Shown here: piece after piece, positions 26,977 to 34,656 of the stretch
Layout of the letters: each line of letters opens with the position of its first letter
Numbering within the stretch: position 1 is the stretch's first letter
DNA from: Crossiella cryophila
Lineage (GTDB): Bacteria; Actinomycetota; Actinomycetes; Mycobacteriales; Pseudonocardiaceae
Assembly (NCBI RefSeq): GCF_014204915.1
Contig: NZ_JACHMH010000001.1
Span: 992,001 to 1,056,000, forward strand
Direction of reading: 5' to 3'
DNA: 64,000 nucleotides
Made by a program: the position numbers and the translations under genes
Notes under the pieces: model-generated
Databases searched by the model: none
Told to the model about the DNA's origin: nothing
The model's input: only the letters and a program-made list of their open reading frames with translations

Positions 26977-27030
26977 CCATCCACAGGCCCGCATGATCAC
27001 TTGTCCACAGATTCCACAGGTTCATCCACA
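26977..27030. promoter_or_regulatory. Cluster of DnaA-box-like 9-mers
   Basis: TTGTCCACA (27001-27009) is identical to the Streptomyces DnaA box. CCATCCACA (26977), GATTCCACA (27010) and TCATCCACA (27022) are related 9-mers in the same direction within 54 bases, upstream of the ROK kinase. Confidence 0.4.
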
Positions 27031-27039
27031 CACGGCGAA

Positions 27040-27080
27040 GCGGCCGTCATACTGTCCACTGTAGACAGTATGACGGCCGC
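27040..27080 (-). terminator. Terminator of the ABC importer operon
   Basis: A 17-bp perfect stem (27040-27056 with 27064-27080) with loop CACTGTA begins 15 bases after the ATPase stop. Confidence 0.8.
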
Positions 27081-27094
27081 GCCGGCGCGTTGGG

Positions 27095-27862
27095 TCAGGC
27101 CTCGCTGCGGCCCTGGTGGGTCGGATCCAGCACCCTGGCCAGGAAGGTCTGGGTGCGCTCCTGCCGGGGGTTGCCGATCACCTGCTCGGCCGGGCCCTCC
27201 TCGACCACGTGGCCGTCGTCCATGAACAGCACCCGGTCGGCCACCTCACGGGCGAACTGCATCTCGTGCGTGACCACCAGCATGGTCATGCCCTCGTCGG
27301 CGAGCTGGCGCATCACGCCGAGCACGTCGCCGACCAGTTCCGGGTCCAGCGCGGAGGTCGGCTCGTCGAAGAGCATCAGCTCCGGGTTCATCGACAGCGC
27401 GCGGGCGATGGCCACCCGCTGCTGCTGACCGCCGGAGAGCTGGGCCGGCATCGAGGTGGCTTTCTCCGACAGCCCGACCCGCTCCAGGTTCTCGTGCGCG
27501 ATCCGCTCGGCCTCGGCCTTGCCCCGCTTGAGCACCTTGCGCTGGGCCACGGTGAGGTTGTCCAGCACGCTCAGGTGCGAGAACAGGTTGAACGACTGGA
27601 AGACCATGCCGATCTTGATCCGGGCGCCGTCCAGATCGCAGTCCTCGTCGGTCAGCTCGACCCCGTTGACCACCACGGTGCCCGCACTGGGTTCCTCCAG
27701 CAGGTTCACGCAGCGCAGCAGGGTGGACTTGCCGGAGCCGGACGGGCCGATCACGCACACGACCTCGCCACGGGCCACCGACAGGTCGATGCCCTTGAGC
27801 ACCTCCAGCGGGCCGAAGCTCTTGTGCAGCTGCGACACCACGACCATGGGCTGTTCGGTCAT
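27095..27862 (-). CDS. Polar amino-acid ABC importer, ATP-binding protein (GlnQ-like)
   Basis: A 255-residue ATPase with Walker [11 protein letters not shown] loop [10 protein letters not shown], signature [15 protein letters not shown] and Walker [14 protein letters not shown]. It energises uptake of glutamate/glutamine-type amino acids. Its ATG shares one base with the permease stop. The frame opens further upstream only as shadow of the permease. Confidence 0.93.
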   Translation of the reverse strand: MTEQPMVVVSQLHKSFGPLEVLKGIDLSVARGEVVCVIGPSGSGKSTLLRCVNLLEEPSAGTVVVNGVELTDEDCDLDGARIKIGMVFQSFNLFSHLSVLDNLTVAQRKVLKRGKAEAERIAHENLERVGLSEKATSMPAQLSGGQQQRVAIARALSMNPELMLFDEPTSALDPELVGDVLGVMRQLADEGMTMLVVTHEMQFAREVADRVLFMDDGHVVEEGPAEQVIGNPRQERTQTFLARVLDPTHQGRSEA

Positions 27863-28674
27863 CACTTGCCCCCCTTCGCAGTGGTGTTGGCCTTGCGCTC
27901 CAGCCGCTGCTGCAGGATCGACAGCGGGATGGTGATGATCAGGTAGCACAGGCCGGCGACCACGAACGGCGTCATGCTGCGGTACTGGCTCAGCGCCTGG
28001 CGGCCGAACTGGGCCAGCTCCTGCTGATCCAGCGTGGAGCCGATGAAGAACACCAGCGAGGAGTCCTTGACCAGCATGATCAGCTCGTTGGTCAGCGGCG
28101 GCAGGATGATCCGGAACGCCTGCGGGATGACCACGGTGATCATGGTGCGGGCCGGGGACATGCCCAGCGAACGAGCCGCCTCGACCTGTCCCTTGGGCAC
28201 CGCCTTGATCCCGGCCCTGATCGTCTCGGCCATGTAGGCCGAGGCCACGATGCCCAGCGCCAGGGTGATGATCACCATGCGGTCGATCAGGGTGCCGGGG
28301 AAGGCGGTGGGGATGCCGAAGCCGACCGCGAGGAAGACCAGCAGCGCGGGCAGGCCGCGGAAGAACTCGATGTAGAGGGTGGCGATCCAGCGGTACGGGC
28401 CGACCGAGGACAACCGCATCAGCGCGAGCACGACACCGAAGACGATGCCGAAGGAGAAGCCCAGCGCGGTGTAGATGATGGTGTTCTTCAGCGCGATGAC
28501 GATGACGTTCGGGAACAGCTCCGCCGCGACGTCGAGGTCGAGGAACGAAGTGGCGATCTTGCCCCAGTCGGCGGCGAAGGCCAGCACCACGAGGATGACG
28601 ACGAGCGCGCCGTACTGGATGCCCCGGAACAGCCGGGCACGCTGTCTCCGGCTCATGCCGGTCTTTCCTGACAT
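27862..28674 (-). CDS. Polar amino-acid ABC importer, permease
   Basis: A 270-residue membrane protein of the HisM/GlnP group with about five to six helices. The EAA loop is [22 protein letters not shown], which contacts the ATPase. ATG at 28674 has an AGGAG site. Only one permease is encoded, so the transporter is probably a permease homodimer, in contrast to two-permease GluABCD systems. Confidence 0.92.
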   Translation of the reverse strand: MSGKTGMSRRQRARLFRGIQYGALVVILVVLAFAADWGKIATSFLDLDVAAELFPNVIVIALKNTIIYTALGFSFGIVFGVVLALMRLSSVGPYRWIATLYIEFFRGLPALLVFLAVGFGIPTAFPGTLIDRMVIITLALGIVASAYMAETIRAGIKAVPKGQVEAARSLGMSPARTMITVVIPQAFRIILPPLTNELIMLVKDSSLVFFIGSTLDQQELAQFGRQALSQYRSMTPFVVAGLCYLIITIPLSILQQRLERKANTTAKGGK

Positions 28675-28697
28675 CACAAGCTCCTGGCAAACAGACA

Positions 28698-28724
28698 GGG
28701 CCGGTGCGGATCGCGCACCGGCCC
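28698..28724 (-). promoter_or_regulatory. Intercistronic hairpin between binding protein and permease
   Basis: An 11-bp perfect stem (GGGCCGGTGCG at 28698-28708 with 28714-28724) lies between the two genes. Such hairpins often stabilise the upstream binding-protein mRNA and reduce read-through into the permease. Confidence 0.6.
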
Positions 28725-28736
28725 CGGACGGTCGGG

Positions 28737-29543
28737 TCAGCCCTGCTTGGGCTTCTCCTTGAACCATTTCTCGTAGAGGGTCGCGTAGGTGCCGTCGCTC
28801 TTGGCCTTGGCCAGCACCTCGTTGACCTTCTTCAGCAGCGCGTCGTTGCCCTTGCGGACGCCGATGCCGTAGTTCTCATTGGTGTTGAACGCCGTGGTCA
28901 TCTCGACGTCGGTGTTCTTGCGCGCGTAGTCCTTGAGCACGAAGTCGTCGTTGATGGCCGCGTCCACCGAGCCGTTCTTCACCGACTCCAGCAGCAGGCC
29001 GAGGTCCTCGAAGGTCACCTTCTTCACGTCATCGCCGGTGTTCTTCTCGGCGTAGACCTTGCCGGTGGTGTCGGCCTGGACGCCCAGCTTCTTGCCCTTG
29101 AGCGAGTCCAGGTTGGTGACCCCGGAACCCTTCTTGACCAGCAGCGCCTGGGTGGCCAGGAAGTACGGGCTGGAGAAGTCGAAGTTCTGCTTGCGGGTGT
29201 CGGTGATGGTCATCCCGGCCGCGGCCACATCGCACTTGTTGATGTTGAGGTCCTGGCCGGAGGCGATCGTGTCGAACGGGCCGTCCACGATCTCCTGCTT
29301 GACGCCCAGGTCCTTGGCGACCAGGTCCACCAGGTCCACGTCGAACCCGACGATGTTGTTGCCCTCCTTGAACTGGAAGGGCTCGTACGGCAGGTGGGTG
29401 CAGGTCTTGATCTTTCCGGCCTCGGCCAGCTGCACACCGTTGGCGGTGGTGGTGCCGCCTCCGCCGCCGCACGCGGACGCGGCGAGCAGCAGGGCTGCCG
29501 CCGGCAGCAGGGCGAGCACCTGGTGTCTGGATCGACGAGCCAC
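28737..29543 (-). CDS. Polar amino-acid ABC importer, substrate-binding lipoprotein
   Basis: A 268-residue SBP_bac_3 protein. A basic start, hydrophobic stretch and lipobox-like LLAASAC at about residues 18-24 mark a lipoprotein anchored outside the membrane. [18 protein letters not shown] and [15 protein letters not shown] are typical of glutamate/glutamine-binding proteins. GTG at 29543 follows GAGGAG by seven bases; an upstream in-frame start at 29612 lacks a ribosome site. It is the first gene of the importer operon. Confidence 0.92.
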   Translation of the reverse strand: MARRSRHQVLALLPAAALLLAASACGGGGGTTTANGVQLAEAGKIKTCTHLPYEPFQFKEGNNIVGFDVDLVDLVAKDLGVKQEIVDGPFDTIASGQDLNINKCDVAAAGMTITDTRKQNFDFSSPYFLATQALLVKKGSGVTNLDSLKGKKLGVQADTTGKVYAEKNTGDDVKKVTFEDLGLLLESVKNGSVDAAINDDFVLKDYARKNTDVEMTTAFNTNENYGIGVRKGNDALLKKVNEVLAKAKSDGTYATLYEKWFKEKPKQG

Positions 29544-29711
29544 GGTGTCACTCCTCGTAGTCAGTTTCCGGGCAAGTTCTGCGCATCCTGCCATCCTGAT
29601 GGGCCCTAGCACAGCAGGTTGACGGTCACGGGTCCATGACTATGCAGGCTGCGCTGCCTGGGCTAACGGCGTTACGGCTTTCTGGTTGAGCACTCCACCA
29701 AGCGGGTTGTT

Positions 29712-29726
29712 CTATTCCCCGAATAG
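29712..29726. promoter_or_regulatory. Inverted repeat, candidate operator
   Basis: CTATTC-CCC-GAATAG is a perfect 6-bp inverted repeat about 40-55 bases upstream of the candidate promoter of the cluster that starts at 29849. Confidence 0.4.
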
Positions 29727-29763
29727 TCAATTCGTCAGCTCGGCGAGGCTGCCCAAACGTGCA

Positions 29764-29793
29764 TTGACCCAGGCAACTCGGCGCTGCTAGACA
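29764..29793 (+). promoter_or_regulatory. Candidate promoter of the decarboxylase-like/EamA cluster
   Basis: TTGACC (29764-29769), 18-base spacer, TAGACA (29788-29793), about 50 bases before the ATG at 29849. Confidence 0.4.
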
Positions 29794-29848
29794 AATAATC
29801 CGTCGATATCTCGGCGTAGCATCACTATCGAAAGGGCCGCAGCCTGCC

Positions 29849-31012
29849 ATGGACGAGAAATCGATCTCAGCTGCCGTCAGCCAGTACGGCACCCCGTGCT
29901 ACCTCTACGACGAGTCCTTGATCAGGCGGAATGCCGAACGCTTCACCGGCCTGGCCTATCCGGACAAGGCGGTCCATTTCGCCTCGATGGCCAACAACAA
30001 CCCCGAGCTGCTCAAGCTCCTGCACGGGCTCGGAATGGGGATCTTCGTCAACTCGGCGCGGCACCTCAAGCTCGCCATGGACTGCGGGTTCGCCCCCTCG
30101 GAGATCATCTACACCTCGACAGGGGTGCGCCGCTCCGACCTCGAGCTGATCTCGAAGCTGGGCGTCGCGGTGAACCTGGACTCCCTCGGTCAGCTTGAGC
30201 TGTACGGCTCGATCGCGCCGGGCACCAGCTGCGGCATCCGGCTCAACATCGACGAGAACTCCCTCGGCAACGTCTTCATCGGCGCGGAGAGCCGCATCGG
30301 GCTGCTGGAGAACGAGCTGGAGCTGGCCGCCAAGATCGCGGACAAGTACCAGCTCACCATCACCGGCACGCACGTCTACCTCGGCACCAACATTGTTTCC
30401 CTGGAAACGATGATGCAGGGCGTGGCTCGTACGCTTGAACTGTCCGATTTCTTCCCCGATCTCGCCTACGTCGACCTCGGTGGCGGCTTCCCGGTGACCG
30501 AGGACGGAATCGAGGAGTTCGACTACGCCAAATACGACGAAGCCATCAGCAAGATGTTCACCGCCTATTCACAGAAGCGATGTCGTCCTATCAAACTGAT
30601 CCTGGAGCCCGGTCGCGCGCTTTTTGGCGATACCGCGGTGTTCTGCACCAGCGTGCTGGATGTGAAGAACCGGCCGGACCGGTCCCTGGTCTGCGTCGAT
30701 TCCAGCGCCACCCTGATCCCCCGTTCGCTGTTCTACGGCGAGTTCCATGAGGTGAGTGTGCTGGGCCGATCGGGCGAGGCGCCCGCGGACCGCCCCGCCG
30801 ACGTGGTCGGTTCCACCACCTACTCCCGCGACTTCCTGGCCAAGGGCGCGCCGTTGCCGCAACTGGCCACCGAGGACGTGCTGGTCTTCGCCAACGCGGG
30901 CAGCTACTGCTATTCGATGATCACCCAGTTCCTCGGCCAGGACGAGCCGAGTGAGGTGCTGGTGCACCCGGACGGCTCGCACACGCTGATCCGGAACCCC
31001 GAGCGTGGCTGA
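29849..31012 (+). CDS. Fold-III PLP decarboxylase homologue lacking the PLP lysine
   Basis: A 387-residue member of the Orn/DAP/Arg decarboxylase-2 family by overall architecture: an alanine-racemase-like barrel and a C-terminal beta domain, with EPGRALFGD near residue 253. In active enzymes the barrel begins with a (Y/H)xAxKAN motif whose Lys binds PLP. Here the same place reads HFASMANNN, so the Lys is Met47. HxGS is changed to VYLGTN, and the C-terminal CESxD motif to TTYSRD. It may be a pseudoenzyme, or use another cofactor mode. Codons such as ATT, GTT, CGT, CTT and AAA are more frequent than in neighbours, suggesting transfer. It leads a coupled cluster; the next start overlaps by eight bases. 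Confidence 0.75.
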   Translation: MDEKSISAAVSQYGTPCYLYDESLIRRNAERFTGLAYPDKAVHFASMANNNPELLKLLHGLGMGIFVNSARHLKLAMDCGFAPSEIIYTSTGVRRSDLELISKLGVAVNLDSLGQLELYGSIAPGTSCGIRLNIDENSLGNVFIGAESRIGLLENELELAAKIADKYQLTITGTHVYLGTNIVSLETMMQGVARTLELSDFFPDLAYVDLGGGFPVTEDGIEEFDYAKYDEAISKMFTAYSQKRCRPIKLILEPGRALFGDTAVFCTSVLDVKNRPDRSLVCVDSSATLIPRSLFYGEFHEVSVLGRSGEAPADRPADVVGSTTYSRDFLAKGAPLPQLATEDVLVFANAGSYCYSMITQFLGQDEPSEVLVHPDGSHTLIRNPERG

Positions 31013-31922
31013 GCGCTGGACCGTCGAGGAGATCGCCCCTGGTGAGCGGCACTGCCACCGGGTGACCGATGAGGTCGTGGTCCTCGACAGCGAGTTCCAG
31101 CGGATCGAGGTGCTGGAGACCCAGGCCTACGGACGCGGGCTGTTCCTGGACGGGCGGATCCAGCACGTGGCCGCGGATGAGTACATCTACAGCGAGTCGA
31201 TGGTGCACCCGGCCATGCAGCTGCTGGACGGGCGGGCGGCCAGGGTGCTGTGCGTCGGCGCCGGTCCGGGCGGGATCGTGCGCGAGCTGCTGAACTACCC
31301 CGGCGTCGGCGAGGTAGTGCAGGTGGAGATCGACACCACCGTGGTCGACATCGCCCGCGAGCACCTGCCCGACGTGGGCACGGAGTTCCGGTCGGACCCG
31401 AGGTACCGGCTGGTGGTGGCCGACGCGCTGGACTACCTGGCCGGCGGCGGCGAGCCGTTCGACCTGATCGTCAACGACCTCAGCGAACCCCTGCCCGGCA
31501 GCCCGGCGAGCAGGTTGTTCGCCGCCGAGGCGATCCGGCTGGTGCGGTCCAGGCTGAGCGGGCGCGGGCTGTACGTGTCCTGGTGCGGGTCGGTCGGCCC
31601 GGTCTCGGCGGAGTTCGCCGCCCGGATCTTCCAGGTGATCGAGCAGGTCTTCGGGCAGGCACACGGCTACCTCAGCTACCCGCAGTCCTACGGCACGGTC
31701 TGGCTGACCGGCATCGGCGCGGTCGGCTCGGTGGACCCGCTGGCGCTGAGCCCGGCCGAGCTGGACCAGCGGCTGGCCCGCACCTGCCCGGCGCCCACCC
31801 GGCTCTACGACGGGCAGACCCACCACCACATGTTCCTGCTGCCGAAGAACGTCCGGACCGCGCTGCGCGCCCCGGTCGCGGATTCGGCCGCTCCCATCGA
31901 GCTGCTTGTGGAGAGGCTGTGA
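31005..31922 (+). CDS. Spermidine-synthase-like transferase 1
   Basis: A 305-residue Rossmann-fold protein of the spermidine synthase family. GRIQHVAADEYIYSESM (gatekeeping/substrate segment), VLCVGAGPGG near residues 82-91, VEIDTTVVDIAREHLP near 108 and NDLSEPL near 157 align with family motifs. In polyamine synthases these read YHE, GGGDGG and D(S/T)xDP; here the substrate-contacting His and Asp residues are Ser, Pro and Ser/Glu. The nucleoside-binding EID is kept. It probably transfers a SAM-derived group to another acceptor. GTG at 31005 overlaps the previous gene; the end overlaps the methyltransferase by four. Confidence 0.8.
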   Translation: MAERWTVEEIAPGERHCHRVTDEVVVLDSEFQRIEVLETQAYGRGLFLDGRIQHVAADEYIYSESMVHPAMQLLDGRAARVLCVGAGPGGIVRELLNYPGVGEVVQVEIDTTVVDIAREHLPDVGTEFRSDPRYRLVVADALDYLAGGGEPFDLIVNDLSEPLPGSPASRLFAAEAIRLVRSRLSGRGLYVSWCGSVGPVSAEFAARIFQVIEQVFGQAHGYLSYPQSYGTVWLTGIGAVGSVDPLALSPAELDQRLARTCPAPTRLYDGQTHHHMFLLPKNVRTALRAPVADSAAPIELLVERL

Positions 31923-32740
31923 CGAGAGCAGCGCCGGAGGACTTCGCCCTGGTCGCGGAGCTGTACGACCAGGACATGGCCGGCAACAACCTGGTGCACG
32001 ACCTGGTCTACCCCCGGGTGTACGGGCCGGGTGAGTACATCGGGCAGTTCAGCGACAACAGCGCGTCCGAGCTGCGCGCGCTGGCCGCCGCGATGGACCT
32101 GGCACCGGATTCCGCGGTGCTGGACATCGGGTGCGGCACCGCGCCGGTGGCCGCGTTCCTGGCCGGTGAGTTCGGCTGGCGGATCACCGGCATCGACGTG
32201 GCGGCCAGCCCGTTGCGCAAGGCGGCGCAGCGGCTGACCGAGGCCGGGCTGGCGGACCGGGTCTCGCTGGCACACGGGGATGTCTACCGGCACGGGTTCG
32301 CCGCGCCCTTCGACGGGATCTACGGCACGGGCGCGTTCTGCCACTTCGATCCGGCGCGGTTGTTCGCTCGCTGCCATGAGTTGCTGCGGCCCGGCGGGCG
32401 GCTGGCGTTCATGGAGCGGGTGCGCACCGGGGAGCTGTCCGAGCAGGAGTGGCGGCAGCTCACCGTGGAATGGGCCTGCCCCACGGTGAACACGGTGCCG
32501 GAGTACCGGGAAGCCTTGTCCGGGGCCGGTTTCGCGGTGGACGTGGTGCAGGACCTCACGCCCACCTTCCGGGACTGGCAGGACCGCTCGGTGATCGTCC
32601 GGCACGAGCTGAAGGCCGAGATCATCGCGCTGACCTCGGCGGAGTACTTCGAGACCAGCGTGCGGCTGGCCGACTACGAGAACGCGGTGACCAAGGCAGG
32701 CAAGCTCGGCTATGCCCTCGTGACCGCGACTGCTCGATGA
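31919..32740 (+). CDS. Class I SAM-dependent methyltransferase
   Basis: A 273-residue enzyme. Motif I is VLDIGCGTAPVAAFL near residue 59, followed by ITGIDVAASPL, then motif IV YGTGAFCHFD and the post-motif LLRPGGRLAFMERV. It belongs to the small-molecule O/N/C-methyltransferase type. GTG at 31919 has GAGAGG upstream and overlaps the preceding stop (GTGA); the stop overlaps the next ATG (ATGA). It lies between the two spermidine-synthase-like genes, so it probably modifies their product. Confidence 0.9.
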   Translation: MTRAAPEDFALVAELYDQDMAGNNLVHDLVYPRVYGPGEYIGQFSDNSASELRALAAAMDLAPDSAVLDIGCGTAPVAAFLAGEFGWRITGIDVAASPLRKAAQRLTEAGLADRVSLAHGDVYRHGFAAPFDGIYGTGAFCHFDPARLFARCHELLRPGGRLAFMERVRTGELSEQEWRQLTVEWACPTVNTVPEYREALSGAGFAVDVVQDLTPTFRDWQDRSVIVRHELKAEIIALTSAEYFETSVRLADYENAVTKAGKLGYALVTATAR

Positions 32741-33651
32741 AACCGTTGTGGGACAAGCAGATCGAGGAGTACCTCGGTCCTGCCGAATGTCACGTGCACG
32801 CGGTGCGCTCGGTCCTGGTGACCGGGCGCACCGCCCGGCAGGGCTTCGAGATCGTCGAGCTGGGCGGCTACGGCCGGGCGATGGTGATCGAGGGCAGGGT
32901 GCAGTCCACCGAGGCGGACGAGGCGGCCTACCACGAGGCGTTGCTGCTGCCCGGCTACTGCCTGCTGCCGCACACCCGCCGGGTGCTCTGCCTCGGCGGG
33001 GCCAACGGCGGGGTGCTGCACCGGCTGTGCGCGATGCCGGAGCTGACCTCGGTGGTGCAGCTGGACATCGACCCGGAACTGCACCGGCACTCGCTGACCC
33101 ACCTGCCGCACATGCACCGCGGCGCGCAGCTTGATCCGCGCTGCCGCCTGGAGTTCGGCGATCCACGCACCCTGCTCGGGCAGCAGCCGGGCGGCTTCGA
33201 CCTGGTGCTGGCCGATCTGCCGGACGCGGTCGAGGGCTCGCCGACCCCGGCCCTGTTCACCCGCGAGTTCTACCGCCAGATCAAGGCGAGACTCGGGCCG
33301 CACGGGGTGTTCGTCACCCAGGCCGGCGCGGCCAGCTTCCTGGACCCGGAGTTCTTCGCCAGCGTGGCGCACACCCTGCGCTCGGTGTTCCGGCACGTGC
33401 TGCCCTACACCCTGACCGTGCCCGCCTACGGCATTCCCTGGGGCTTCGTGCTGGCCAGCGACGGCCTTGACCCGGCGACGCTGACCGAGGAGCTGATCGA
33501 GCGGCGGCTGGCCGAACTGAAGGCGGAGCCGGAGTGCTACGACGCGGCCACCCACCGGCACATGACCGCGTTGCCGCTGCGGTTGCGCCGGGCACTGGCG
33601 GCGGCCGGACGGGTGATCAGTGATGCGGACACCCTGGCCGTCCGTGTTTGA
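32737..33651 (+). CDS. Spermidine-synthase-like transferase 2
   Basis: A 304-residue second member of the family, not a close copy of the first. STEADEAAYHEALLLPG keeps the YHE motif, and VLCLGGANGG near residue 84, LDIDPELH and LADLPDAVEG near 159 keep more of the canonical pattern than its neighbour does. The Asp of GGGDGG is Asn. With the first protein it could form a heteromer or act in sequence. ATG at 32737 overlaps the methyltransferase stop by four bases. Confidence 0.8.
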   Translation: MKPLWDKQIEEYLGPAECHVHAVRSVLVTGRTARQGFEIVELGGYGRAMVIEGRVQSTEADEAAYHEALLLPGYCLLPHTRRVLCLGGANGGVLHRLCAMPELTSVVQLDIDPELHRHSLTHLPHMHRGAQLDPRCRLEFGDPRTLLGQQPGGFDLVLADLPDAVEGSPTPALFTREFYRQIKARLGPHGVFVTQAGAASFLDPEFFASVAHTLRSVFRHVLPYTLTVPAYGIPWGFVLASDGLDPATLTEELIERRLAELKAEPECYDAATHRHMTALPLRLRRALAAAGRVISDADTLAVRV

Positions 33652-33681
33652 TCGGCGGCGCACCGGAAACAGGGGGAGAAC

Positions 33682-34632
33682 ATGAGTCAGCAGACCGCCG
33701 TGCGCGGTGCGGGCCTGGCCGGGATCGGGCTGGGCATCGGCGCGAACCTCATCTGGGGCCTGGCCTTCCTGGTGCCGGTGCTGTTGCCGGAGTTCTCCCC
33801 GGTGGCGGTCACCCTGGGCCGCTACGTCTGTTACGGCCTGCTCTCCGTCGCGTTGATCGTGTTCACCGGCACCCGGCTGCGCGGGCATTCCTGGCCGGTC
33901 TGGCGCTCCTGCCTGCTCTTCGCCGTGACCGGCAACGTCGGCTACTACTTCCTGCTGGTCCAGGGCATCGCGCTGGTCGGGGCGCCGGTGGTGGCGGTGA
34001 TCATCGGCACCCTGCCGGTGACCGTGGCCGTCTACGGCAACCTGCGCCGCCGCGAGTTCCCCTTCCGCAGGCTGGCCCTGCCGGTCGGGGTGATCCTGCT
34101 CGGCCTGGTCGCGGTGAACCTCAGCGAGATCGACTGGTCCGGCCTTGGCGGTCGCTCGCTGGGCGAGCAGCTGCTCGGGGTGGGCTGCGCGGTGCTGGCA
34201 CTGGCCATGTGGACCTGGTTCGGGGTGGCCAACGCGCACTTCCTGCGCACCAACCCGCAGGTGAGTTCGGCGGACTGGTCCACGCTGATCGGCATCGCCA
34301 CGCTCGGGCTCTCCGTGCTGGCCGCGCCGCTGCTGCTGGTCACCGGGGACGCCGTCGGCCGCGGTATCGGCGCCGACTCGCTCTGGTACCTGCTGCTGGG
34401 CAGCCTGGTGCTCGGCGTGCTGGTCAGCTGGGGCGGCACCCTGCTGTGGAACCAGGCATCGAGCAGGCTGCCGGTCTCGGTGGCCGGTCAGCTGATCGTG
34501 TTCGAGACCATCTCCGGCCTGGTCTATGTGTTCCTGGCCAGCGGCAAGACCCCGCCGCTGCTGGGCGTGGCCGGGATGGCCGTGGTGCTGCTGGGGGTGC
34601 TGATCGGGATCCGGCAGGCCCGGACCGCCTGA
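33682..34632 (+). CDS. EamA-family (DMT) transporter
   Basis: A 316-residue membrane protein with ten predicted helices in two EamA repeats, typical of drug/metabolite exporters; staphylopine and pseudopaline exporters belong to the same family. ATG at 33682 has a strong AGGGGGAGA site, 30 bases after the last biosynthetic gene. Its place at the end of the cluster suggests export of the cluster's product. Confidence 0.9.
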   Translation: MSQQTAVRGAGLAGIGLGIGANLIWGLAFLVPVLLPEFSPVAVTLGRYVCYGLLSVALIVFTGTRLRGHSWPVWRSCLLFAVTGNVGYYFLLVQGIALVGAPVVAVIIGTLPVTVAVYGNLRRREFPFRRLALPVGVILLGLVAVNLSEIDWSGLGGRSLGEQLLGVGCAVLALAMWTWFGVANAHFLRTNPQVSSADWSTLIGIATLGLSVLAAPLLLVTGDAVGRGIGADSLWYLLLGSLVLGVLVSWGGTLLWNQASSRLPVSVAGQLIVFETISGLVYVFLASGKTPPLLGVAGMAVVLLGVLIGIRQARTA

Positions 34633-34656
34633 GTCTCCAGGCGGCCCGGGTCCGGC

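Larger units (their letters stand above)
29544..29848. other. AT-richer divergent intergenic region
   Basis: A 305-base region without a supported gene, less GC-rich than its surroundings. It holds promoters for the importer (minus) and the decarboxylase-like cluster (plus), and an inverted repeat at 29712-29726. A minus-strand open frame at 29626-29892 has no ribosome site or coding bias and is not accepted. Confidence 0.6.

Noticed and set aside
29626-29892. 88-residue minus-strand frame in the divergent intergenic region
   Set aside because: It overlaps the decarboxylase-like start, lacks a ribosome site and shows no G/C bias at third positions.
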